From assembly GCF_901709675.1 (NCBI RefSeq), contig NC_051087.1, positions 7,528,884 to 7,592,883 of the forward strand: a DNA stretch of 64,000 nt, written 5' to 3'. The stretch's first letter is position 1. Each line of letters opens with the position of its first letter. Below are positions 13,900 to 23,639 of this stretch, piece by piece. The DNA comes from Syngnathus acus (taxonomy: Eukaryota > Chordata > Actinopteri > Syngnathiformes > Syngnathidae). Under the pieces are notes generated by a model that saw only the letters and a program-made list of their open reading frames with translations, had not been told where the DNA came from and did no database searches. The position numbers were made by a program, and so were the translations under genes.

Positions 13900-15250
13900 T
13901 AAATGGACAAAATATCAAAATGTAGTTACACGCAACATTGACACATAACAAGCATTGGGACCAAATTAAGAGTGTCACACAGACTGAGTGACCCTGATAA
14001 GGATTAGAAGGATTAAAGCTGACTGAGAGGAGGGGAGCCAAAGTCCACCTTGTAGCCCCCATGCAGTGATAGATACCTTCATAAAGTGGAAACCCAAAGT
14101 ACTGAAACCCATTTAGTGATAAAGCTTCTATTTTTCTCCTACTATTTTTTCTGTTCTGATGTTCCAAACATTTTGTCACTAACACTCCCCCCACACACAC
14201 ACATGCTTCTGCTCTGTCAGCACTCTCAGCCATATCAACTCTGATCCGATTAGATGTTGCCGGCTAGAGGAGGTTTCTTTTCAGGTAGACCTTCATCCCC
14301 CGGTAAATAAAGCGTGGTGATGGAAATCTGAACCTCTGGCAGAGCAGAGCTTTTTTTTCACTTTTTTTATCCTCTCAGGGCAACGGCGTTCTCTTGGCTG
14401 AGTCGTTCTCCCTGTTGGCTCCGATAGGACACCTTTTCCCTTCATGTTCTCAGCATCGATAATTAAACAAGGCATGATGCTGTGACTACTGCTTTTCAAT
14501 CCCACATTTTCACAAACTATTACTATATTCTTTAACTTTATAACTTTATAAAAATTCATGGGTAAACTTAATGGTCATGCAGGAAGTTAATACTTGCTCA
14601 GCTCTTGGGTCTTTGGAAGCTATTGTTTCTGACTTGTTATGAATATAAAAAGTGTTTGTAACTCATAATAGTCAGTCATACTTAACATTGTGGGCAACAA
14701 CTAAAATTATGTGGTGGGCCTTATCTATATGTTTACTTCTGGAAGGAAGATGGAGTTTCTACAGAGAAGCCACACAAGCACAGGGGAATATGTAAACTTC
14801 ACACTTAGATAAGATTCGAAGGCTTAAGGCATCTTGTAACTGCTCGGCATGTGCTTCCATTACAATAGCCCATTTTTCTAATTTCTCAATACATAATGCA
14901 TGAATCTTAATGATTAAAAGGAGCTGGTTATCTATAATCAGGTCTAATTATGTACTGATATGAATTGGCATTAACCTTGTCACATGCTTTGCTCCTTTGT
15001 CTTCTCTTTGTGTTCTCACAGGGCCAGTCTGAGTAAAATCTATAGAAACTTCAGTTTATGGGATTTGACTTTTATTGAATACGTTATGTGGTAAGACTGA
15101 TGAGTTGCACTCAGTATAATAACTTCTCCACAATGTCAACATTGACCCACAAAAGCATTTTCTTCCCTCTATATTCATGCCATTCCACCTTTCTGAACTG
15201 AAACTATACAGTGACATTATTAGCTGCTGGAAATCTGCAGGGCAGAATTA
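13900..15250. other. Intergenic / possible CNG channel 5' end
   Basis: Apart from the possible initiating ATG at 14233-14231 (MAESADRAEA, donor near 14202), nothing convincing is coded here. A SINE-like scrap is present near 14770-14815. A minus-strand AATAAA at 15076-15071 is the likely poly(A) signal of the SCPP gene that follows. Confidence 0.4.
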
Positions 15251-15252
15251 CA

Positions 15253-17030
15253 CTACAGCACTGTTGGCCTCCGCTGCTGGTGGAGCTGCAGCTTCTGCTG
15301 CAACTTCTCCACAGCTGCCTGCGTATCAACTGCTGCAATTTCTGCAGCGGCATCAACCGCTGCTGGAACATCAGCAGGAGCCGCGGGGTTTGCTGCGGGC
15401 GCTTCTGCTGCCTCCTCGGCCTCTTCGGTGTCCTCGGCTTCTTCTGCCTCCTCAGAGTTCAAAGGGGCAACAGGGGCGGCAGCTTTTGAGGCAGGGTTGG
15501 CATCCTGTAATCCAGATAATTGAGAATATCTTAAAACCTTTGGACAATTTAGAGTTTTCGACATTCATGTTTTTGGAATGTAGAAGGAACGTGGTTCAAC
15601 CCACACAAGAACATACAAATGCCACACAGGAAGGCCAGAGCTTAGATTTGAACATCTAACTTCAGAACTGTGACACTGAATGTGAAGCATTGTCTTTAGT
15701 GTTTCTCTTTTGCACCAAGAAGAGGAAGTGCACACAGTGGTGATAATTTGATATTCTAAATGTCAAGCTTGCATGTCACCTCCTCTTCCTCTGATACATC
15801 GCCAACCGGCTGAGCCGCTGCAACAGCAGGCGGAGGAGGACTGGCAGTGGCCGTATGAACTGGTGCACTATCCACCTGCTGAAGAACCCTCAGTCAATGA
15901 GTTTTTGCATTTTGAAAAAAAGAAAAGTTGCATTAATTGCAGTGAGAACATATACCTTAGGTGCTGCCTCAGCTGGCTCAGCCTGGACAAAATAGTATTT
16001 GTATTAATCCATACCCAAATAATTAGTATTATCCTAGCAGAAGCATTATTCTAAAATTGTTTATAAATTATAGTTACAGAGCAATTAACTACAACTGTAC
16101 TTGCTCATAATGTGGATTTTATTTATTCGACTATAGAGGGGAGCAGTTGTCTATTTGGAATGTCGAATAATTTTTTTCCACACTTGATGAAGTTGAAGAC
16201 AGTAAAACTAATCTGAAGGCTCATGGATCACTAGAACAAAAACAACAACACTATATAGTGACCACAGACGCAAGTTAAACACAAATAGTAGGTCCACCTG
16301 TTTTGGTTAGCATTGATGTTCAAGGCTAAGGAGTTAACTATTTAACTATTTGCCAACGCCCATGCCATGGAACAACAACAAACCTTACGTAACCATCCCA
16401 ACGGAAACCCTCGAGAAATAAATGGTGTTGAATTGAGCTTACCCAAAGAAGCCTTTTGAATTAATGGTGAAGCATAAGCATCAAGCAAGATGAGTTAATT
16501 TGCCTCAATCCCGCTTTTACGGATTTGGTAGTTTGGGGTCTTACTGGTGGAGCTTCACCAGCAACTACTACTCCAGGAGTCTCAGATGCAGGAAGGAAAG
16601 GGTTTGCCACCATCCCCTGAAAAGAAAAATACAAATGGGCGAGTATTTTTTTTTATCTTCTTTTGAATTCAAATAAACGGATCCCTTCTAACCTGCTGCT
16701 GGTACAGCCTGTACATCTCCATCAGCCTCAGGGCCTCATTGGCATGCGCCGCGATCTGCTGGAGAAATACAAGACATCTCCATACTCGCTAGTGCAATAG
16801 ATACAATTACAAGGGCCATTTCCTACATCAATCAGCCCATGAAGTTCAATGGCCTGACCTACAAATATACAACATGATATTTTGTATGACAGAAAGCACA
16901 GCGATGAAACCCATTTACCTCGTTGTTTTCACTCTCCTGAACCTACAGGAGGAGAAGATTGGCAAATTTATGTTGTTGTGGGTGTCTCTCTCTCGCTCTC
17001 ACTCTTTCAATGTGTATGTGTGTATATATA

Positions 17031-17078
<48 letters not shown>

Positions 17079-17133
17079 CATATATATATAGTTATATAGT
17101 TACATATATATAAACTATTATATATATATACAT

Positions 17134-17180
<47 letters not shown>

Positions 17181-17264
17181 CTCACACATAAGTGTTGAAG
17201 ACAGACTTACAGGAGCAGTCGAGCAAGCGACAAACAGGCACATCATGATGACAGCTCGCTCCAT
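15253..17264 (-). CDS. SCPP-family secreted protein, Ala/Pro/Glu-rich (196 aa)
   Basis: This is a predicted extracellular matrix protein of the secretory calcium-binding phosphoprotein family. Minus-strand coding exons: 17264-17211 (signal peptide [18 protein letters not shown]), 16942-16919, 16758-16693 ([17 protein letters not shown]), 16616-16545, 15982-15956, 15875-15780 and 15504-15253. Every intron is phase 0 with GT-AG ends, and the signal peptide has its own exon; both are SCPP hallmarks. A non-coding exon 1 ends at 17342 behind a TATA box. The last exon is 83 codons, mostly Ala, Glu and Pro, with blocks such as [19 protein letters not shown], and it ends in TAG. The gene looks intact, with no stops or frameshifts. 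The position near sparcl1 supports the family call. I could not match it to a named teleost SCPP (scpp5, odam and others were considered), and its low Gln content is unlike a typical P/Q-rich enamel-type member. Confidence 0.8.
17020..17190. repeat. TG/TA dinucleotide inverted block
   Basis: A (TG)n(TA)n run is followed by a near mirror (TA)n(CA)n run, giving a long AT-rich palindrome-like tract. It sits in the intron between the signal-peptide exon and the next coding exon of the SCPP gene. Open frames within it (long Tyr/Ile runs) are artefacts. Confidence 0.9.
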
Positions 17265-17341
17265 TTGGACTGTAGATAAGAAATATAATACTCTTGGTTT
17301 TGTTGAAAAAAAAGTCACATATTCAAAATCTCGCCTTCTAC

Positions 17342-17421
17342 CTGGAGTCGAGAATGTGAAGATGATATGTCGCTGGAGGGGTGGAAAGTTTCTGCTTTCT
17401 CACATGGAGACCGTTTATATA
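17342..17421 (-). promoter_or_regulatory. TATA box and 5' UTR exon of the Ala/Pro/Glu-rich SCPP gene
   Basis: TATATAAA is read on the minus strand at 17421-17414. About 25-30 bases downstream begins a likely non-coding exon that ends at a good donor (CCAG then GTAGAA at 17342). The next acceptor is at 17271-17270, five bases before the signal-peptide ATG. A short untranslated first exon behind a TATA box is usual for SCPP genes. Confidence 0.6.
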
Positions 17422-20188
17422 CAGTACCTGTACGTGCTATCATAGCCAATCAAGTCCCACCGTACGCAAAGAAGAATGTGTTTGAAGACATAGATATGCT
17501 TCAAATATCAAAACAACAAGAGGTGCGGTCAAGGCTCTTCTTATCTTTAATTACATGCTATGTAAGGAGCACTCACGCACACGTCTTTTTCACTGACATA
17601 ATAATTACGAATGCACAGTAATTAGATCAACTGTGACGAATGGGTAAGAGAAGATGTTTTGGTTGAGATTGTGCATCTCTAGGTGGGCAAGTGGGACAGA
17701 GAGTTTGCAGGATATGACTGCGCACACTTCCAAGTTTCATGGGCTGGTGTTGGAAAGCCTGTCATGACTTCAGGGAATGAAGCCTGTTCCCTTAAAAATG
17801 TGAGAGCTCCTGTTGTGACAAGCATTTGTCCCTGGGGGGGAGCATCACATTGAAACTATCATTTTGCCATTCTTGGTATCTGTTTTTAGATTTGCATTCC
17901 ATAGCGTCAGTGTGTGTCATTATGATGAACGCTAGCTCTACCTCCCAAAGTGGCTGCACATATAAGCGGTTTTCCAAGGAGGCCAGGGTGGCAACAAGTG
18001 TCATTAATTCCCTCCATGGTGATTGTACTTGAATACTTTTTTTTATTTTTGCCCTAAATATTTTTTGGGAGCTAAATCACAGTCAAGTTTCTTGGTATGT
18101 CCATGCAACCAGGTAAATTGCACAGAGGGGATGGCAATCAATCAAAAGTGACATTATACTAGCCATATCTCTAAAAAAAAAACTGACCCAGTAATAATTT
18201 GAGTTTTTAAATTAGTTTTAGCACATTTTGGACCAAAGAATGGTGTCCAGTGTCCATTTTGGACCAGAAATTTTAGTGTACCGATTTTGGGCAATTAGTT
18301 ATTTACAGATTGCTCCAAAATGGATTAATACGATTGTAAATGCTAGTTTTGTTTTCCTGAGAGAAGAACAAACACAAAGTGAGCTTGAAAAATCAAAATT
18401 CTTTACGCTATAGGTCCTTTAAGTCTGGACTAGACTAAACACTCTTCAGAGGAAATGACGGTAGTTATCCTGCTAACTGACCTACTTTAGGTGCGTGGTA
18501 CACCTACGCTTTTTTTCTTGTGGAAAGCCCACCAATAAAAGGTCTCGCGTACCTCAATTTACGCACCAGACCATCTTCAGTAAATGACAAAGGAAATACT
18601 TTTTCCTCTCTTCCGCTCTCTCTCAAATGGGAATTAGGCTGAGATAAAATTGCCACAGTACGCTTTGTCCTATAGTTATCCTGCATTGGAGAGCCGGAAC
18701 GGAGGTAAGTAGACTTACAATGAGTAAGGATAAGAAAAAAATCAATAAAGCCATAAGAAGCATGGAGGTTTGGAGGGGTCAATGGAAACATGCCAGTTTG
18801 CTTTCTACCTCTGCTTTACTGTGTGTGAATTTAGGTGGAACAGTGAAAATCTTAGTGACAAAGAATTTGGTTTCCCACATTCTCCACATCCTGTATGCAT
18901 TAACGTACTTCAAGCACTTGAGGTAGGTTGTCATGGTTACAATTATAATTGGAAATATAAGTAAAAAAGTGGTCTATAAATGAGTGGTCTCCACTAAAAG
19001 TAGCCTAATTGAAATGATAACATAGTCAGCATAGTCCAAAAAAAGTTGATTACACTGTATGCCCCAGTGTCCAGCACAGGTTGACCTCTCTTTAATTTGT
19101 TTTTCACCTAAATGGGGTGAAAACATATCATTAACGCTGATTCATTTCTGTGACTCTTTCTTTTTGTTGCACTAATTGTGTAGTTGGCATCTGTCGTCTA
19201 GCACCTGCAAAATGAGACAATGATCGGAAGACGGACTAAAGAAACAAACAACAAAACTAATTAATTCACATAATGCAGGAGTGCTGCTTGAACATCAATG
19301 AGTAAAGACCACTTTAAAGTGTGTTGTAAAACATACAGATGCAGCTGAGGCAATGGTGGCTAGACAAAGACCCAATGGCAATGAGTCCCAGTGCTACAGA
19401 TGTCACCTTCACCAAAATACAAACACTTGAATACAACAAAATAAAAGAACCTTTTGGATGACTCAAGAATAAATGAGCATTTGTCACTCGTAAGTAATGA
19501 CAATGACGCGAAATATCATGTCTTTTGAGGGACACGTTAAAAAAAAGCAAAGGGAGGACGTCTGGATCTAGGCTTTACTTAATTTGAAGTTTGATAGCAC
19601 ACTATTCTTGATTAAACTACCCTAATTATTGCAATTTTTATGGTGCTTGGCAATTGAATTTCCGCTAGGGGTTTTAAATATAACAAAGAAAGGCAAATGA
19701 GGAGGGGGAATATTATTATTATTATTATTATTAAACTGTCTGACCCTAAAATTGGCAGAGGTCAAAAGCAGTATTTCATTATTTTTATTATGTTTAAATG
19801 TGGCAGACAGTTTCTGATGAGCCAATCATCATAATTTTTATCTGTTGTTTATGAGCCATCGTTTTTTCACCAAATAAGTGGTTGACGACTGTTACCTAAA
19901 ATTGAACACATAAGCTTTGAAATACGTTTCAATTTGCAGCCATTCAAGTGGTTTTCAAGTCCATTATATTCAGGAGATATACATTTTTAATATTGTAATT
20001 GTTGAACTAAGCCAATTAAATGAGAGAGATCCTATGTTTACAATTGCTCATTGTGAGGCAAAACTATTTGAAAGAAAACAGCAACATGAGCAATGGGCAC
20101 AAATGAGTATTTTTATGTCAACTGTTTATTATTGACACAACAATTATGGTGAACCTGCATGAAGCGAGTTTTAGTCCATACAATACGT
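17422..20188. other. Intergenic, upstream of the SCPP gene
   Basis: No supported gene. A weak item is a minus-strand stretch at 19412-19337 that reads KVTSVALGLIAIGSLSS after a GTG where an ATG would be expected. It is signal-peptide-like but its downstream donor is in the wrong phase for an SCPP. An (ATT)n run lies near 19710-19735. Confidence 0.5.
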
Positions 20189-20516
20189 CAGGGGTGTCAA
20201 ACTCAATTTTTTCGCGGGCCGCATTGTAATCATAGCTTCTTTCGGAGGGCCATTATGACTGTCAACCCACATAAATGTATGAGCACCTCTTATTATATAA
20301 GGTAAAAGCTACAAAACAAACTGACAAATAACTCGTTTTAAAATCGGACGAGTAAAAACTGGTCAAATATTTAAAAAAAAGATATTATTAAAAGTGAAAA
20401 CAATTTGCAATTCTAGTAATGACACACAAATTTGATGCACAATTTGTCTTCGCGGGCCACATAAAATGATGTGGCGGGCCGTGTCTGGCCCCTGGGCCAG
20501 GAGTTTGACACCTGTG
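20189..20516. mobile_element. Non-autonomous hAT element (MITE), 328 bp
   Basis: The ends are inverted: CAGGGGTGTCAAACTC on the left and, reverse-complemented, CACAGGTGTCAAACTC on the right. It is flanked by perfect 8-bp target duplications CAATACGT (20181-20188 and 20517-20524), the hAT signature. There is no transposase. The interior keeps 'GCGGGCC' motifs near both ends. Two related copies are in this window (38129-38437 and 63339-63414). Confidence 0.93.
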
Positions 20517-20524
20517 CAATACGT

Positions 20525-23334
20525 GGTGCAGCATGACTATCAACAGCAAACAGGAATGGTGATAATGATGCCCTCTACTGTGGTGTGTCATCTTTGGTGT
20601 GCTTGCTATGCTCTCCCACCTGAGGTGCATTCAATACAGACATCATGTGTGCATGTACAGTCAAAGACAAGAATAATAAATTCAATCTTTTTATGGTGGC
20701 TCACAAACAGTGTGCCCCTGTGTGGGGTGGCGTGGTCTTTGTTCTCTGATCCCCTCTGGTCTCTGTTTGCTTGCCTAGGATAATTCAGCCCTGCAGTCTG
20801 GCTTCCATACTGAACAGCTCCTGCGGGCAGGTAGGCACACATTTGCATGGTTTGAGCCGCCATCTGGAGCATAAATGCATTTGGAGCCAAGTGAGGATGA
20901 GAAAAACACCATCACGGATTTCACTGAGCTGATTGAGTGAGCATGCAGAGAGAGAAAAAAAACAAATCTCACCTTGAGTTCCTCTCAATTGAGAGTGGCT
21001 GAGAGCGAGGGCTGCTTTATAAAGAAGTGACTAAAAATAAACATTATGAAATATACAATATATCAAATGACAAGATCATTTTACAACACAAGGTTACAAT
21101 TGGAGCATGAAAACAATACGGTGATGCTGCAGCGCCAAAGATTCATGAAGTACGTACGTACTTTTTTTTCTTTCTTTGTTTCTACCCATTGATGCTAACT
21201 TGTCTGACGTGCAACGTGTGATTAAAAAGTTTCTCTTGGCATCACCTGAGGGGTTGAGGGTGGACTTCCCAGTGGATGCAAAAAGTCCAAACGCCCTTGT
21301 TAATTGCCTTTTTTTCTTTTCTTTATTGTTTTACAAAACAGTACATCAATCTCAAATCTTTTCCCCTCAGTTACTAAACCACATTTCTTTCCCATCTATT
21401 GGAGAAAAGGAAGTAAAAATAAACAACTAAAGTCATGTGGTTGCACAAATGTGAGTTAGCTTGCAAATAATAATAATAACAATAATAGCGACTCCCTCGG
21501 GATGCACAACAGTGGTTTATATTAAAAATAAGATGATTAGTGTCTGTGAGCTGTTCTTGAATGTTGAAATTGTAAACAGAACTAGAACATGATGGTTCGA
21601 GTTACTGACCTGACAATTTTATTGGAAAATAAATCAGGATTATAAGCATCATTGTGAGAAGCTGAGGAAACAATAACCATTAGTTCTCTCTGGATCGATG
21701 CTTGCTTTCAAGGGACGACCTCTTGGAGCACGTAAATTCAATAAAAGTAAAGGCAGGCGCATTTTGCATTGCTCATAGAGTGAAACAACCAATCAGGTAT
21801 GACAAGACAAATTGCCGCTTATGTCTCCATCGGTGAAGCGATGAAGTGAAAAATCCACTAAATAGCCCCATCTGCTTGTTTTCGACCATGATACGTCCAC
21901 AGTTCAATAGACATCACATCAGCACCTGTGAGTGAAGTTGATGTGTCATCGTCTCTCTACTGGTGTCAAAATATGCGAGCAGTCACTCGCTGGATGGGAT
22001 GAAATGGCAAACTGTGCCCATCTCAGAAAATACTGTTAAACAAACTGCAACAGTGGTGTGCGCTTACTGTGATGTGATTTTCTCTTTGTATTATGTGTGT
22101 GAGACTGTTTGTGTGTGTTTTGTGCACACTGAGCAGGGCTTTTATCTCTCCAAATGCTGCAATATCCATTAAAAAAAAAAAAAATCTTGTGCCTAGATAA
22201 CCAAAATTCAATGTTGTAGAGCGAATATATAATGGATGTAAGACTTGGGGGCTAGTGTCAGTAGTAATGGAAAAATATCACTCAATGTTAAAAACGCAAA
22301 AATATTCTCTATGATGGACTCAAGCACTACAGCGAACAAAGACTGATGTTTCAAAGTTTGAACAGCAGTTAAGGGACTTTTGGAAAAAACACGACGACCA
22401 TCAACCTCAGCTGCCAAAACACATTGCGGTGATGTCATTTCGACATGTAGAGTCTTGATTTCAGACTAGTACATCTCTTTGCACTTTTATTTATGAGATA
22501 GACTGTTCTTTCACCACTCCATATAAATGCTGTCAAAGCTTTGCTGTGGCTAAATGTCGTGCATGGTTTGCACGTGATGCTGAGTCATGATAAATGGAAT
22601 GCGGAGTGCAGAGATAGGTGAAGCAACGATTATGCTGTTTAAAGGACCAGGCATGATTCAGAACCCATGTTGATCTTGTGCTTTTGTTCTCATGTTAAAT
22701 ATGGCACCATATTTACACCCGATGCAAACTATATTATTCAAACAGATTCTGCCCAGTTACAATGGACACAGCATTAGGTACCTCTTCATAATGGCTAAGA
22801 TCGCTGCATCTGAAATTATGCGTTAATGATTGACTGGGACCTTTTGGACAACTCCAAGCGAGAAGATATTAGAAACAGCTCTCTGGCAAATGACGAGTCC
22901 CCCTTTTGTTAACATGGCAAACAGTGATGGCATTTAAGAAGAAAACGACCTTAGATAATATTAATCTATCAAGTCCCCAAACTCACTGTAGCGTGTGTAA
23001 AGCCATTACTGGCTAATTTATAAACCCACATACAAATATAAAAGCAAGCGCCAATAAAGAGTGAATTTCATATTACTTAATTGTGAAGGCAACATTTCAC
23101 CAAGCAATTAAAATAATATTATAAAATGACTATCATCTGCAAGAAAGCGTTAAAGATTGTCATTTTCCAGACCATCGCTTCAATGACAACATTCCGCTCA
23201 ACATATACAATCATTTTCATTTACCAGTATTCCGTGTTGTTTGGAATATTCCAAAAGAATGTGTCATTTGTTGTCTTCTCATGGGCCAGCGATGGTCTGT
23301 GGGGTCTGCAAAAGCAATACTCGTAAAAGACCAT
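20525..23334. other. Intergenic
   Basis: Besides the weak SCPP-like relic near 20.8-21.0 kb, nothing with coding character and splice support was seen. Short poly-T/poly-A runs and AT-rich DNA dominate. Confidence 0.5.
20772..21020 (-). other. Possible relic of an SCPP-like gene (promoter plus one exon)
   Basis: Minus strand: TTTATAAAG (about 21023-21015) is followed by a short exon-like stretch ending in a strong donor (AACTCAAG then GTGAGATTT, near 20971). Farther on is an open stretch reading QMAAQTMQMCAYLPAGAVQY and ending near NYPRQ, Gln/Ala/Pro-rich like a P/Q-rich SCPP exon. No signal peptide and no further exons were found. It could be a degenerate gene or chance. Confidence 0.2.
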
Positions 23335-23345
23335 TTTATTGCCAT

Positions 23346-23573
23346 CTATGTCCAGAATGGCAGCCTTAACTCATGTCTGTGAGACTCATTGCTTTCAGAC
23401 TCGCTGCTGCTTTGGTGATGACACCGCTGTGAGAGCATTGTATCAGCGACATTTAGAGTCAAACAAAGAAAACGTTTGAGAAAAAGAAGGAATTTTGGAC
23501 TCACGCTGACAGACGGATGGATCAAGCAAAGGAACAAAAGAAGACACTTCATCTTGGCTCTTGAAATTTTCAT
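23346..23573 (-). CDS. Candidate tiny secreted Ser/Glu-rich (SCPP-like) gene, two exons
   Basis: Minus strand. Exon 1 (23573-23505) encodes a signal-peptide-like start; from the second Met (23552) it reads MKCLLLFLCLIHPSVS. It ends phase 0 at a GTGAGT donor. After a 78-base intron with a CTCACAG acceptor, exon 2 (23426-23346) reads on in frame with SSSESESNES, two Ser-x-Glu sites of the type phosphorylated by Golgi FAM20C, to a TAG stop. Poly(A) signal AATAAA (23340-23335) follows six bases later and a TATA-like TATAAAGG lies upstream at 23615-23608. The product is only 49 residues (42 from the second Met). The separate signal-peptide exon, phase-0 intron, TATA box and SCPP neighbourhood argue for a very short or shrunken SCPP. 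It could also be a remnant of a longer acidic SCPP, or chance. Not recognised as any named gene. Confidence 0.45.
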   Translation of the reverse strand: MKISRAKMKCLLLFLCLIHPSVSVSPKFLLFLKRFLCLTLNVADTMLSQRCHHQSSSESESNESHRHELRLPFWT

Positions 23574-23607
23574 TCACACTACCAGAGCTACCAAAAGGAG
23601 TTTGAAA

Positions 23608-23615
23608 CCTTTATA
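23608..23615 (-). promoter_or_regulatory. TATA-like box of the tiny secreted gene
   Basis: TATAAAGG read on the minus strand, about 35 bases upstream of the first in-frame ATG (23573). Transcription would then start near 23585-23580, giving a very short 5' UTR. Confidence 0.4.
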
Positions 23616-23639
23616 AAAAAAAGAATAACTTGTAACTGA

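Noticed and set aside
16874-17318. Open frames with long Tyr/Ile runs
   Set aside because: They are translations of the TA/TG simple repeat. Only the short piece holding the SCPP signal peptide is real.
20388-20783. Open frames of 80-105 codons overlapping the hAT element
   Set aside because: They cross the element boundary and its target duplication, so they cannot be old host coding sequence.
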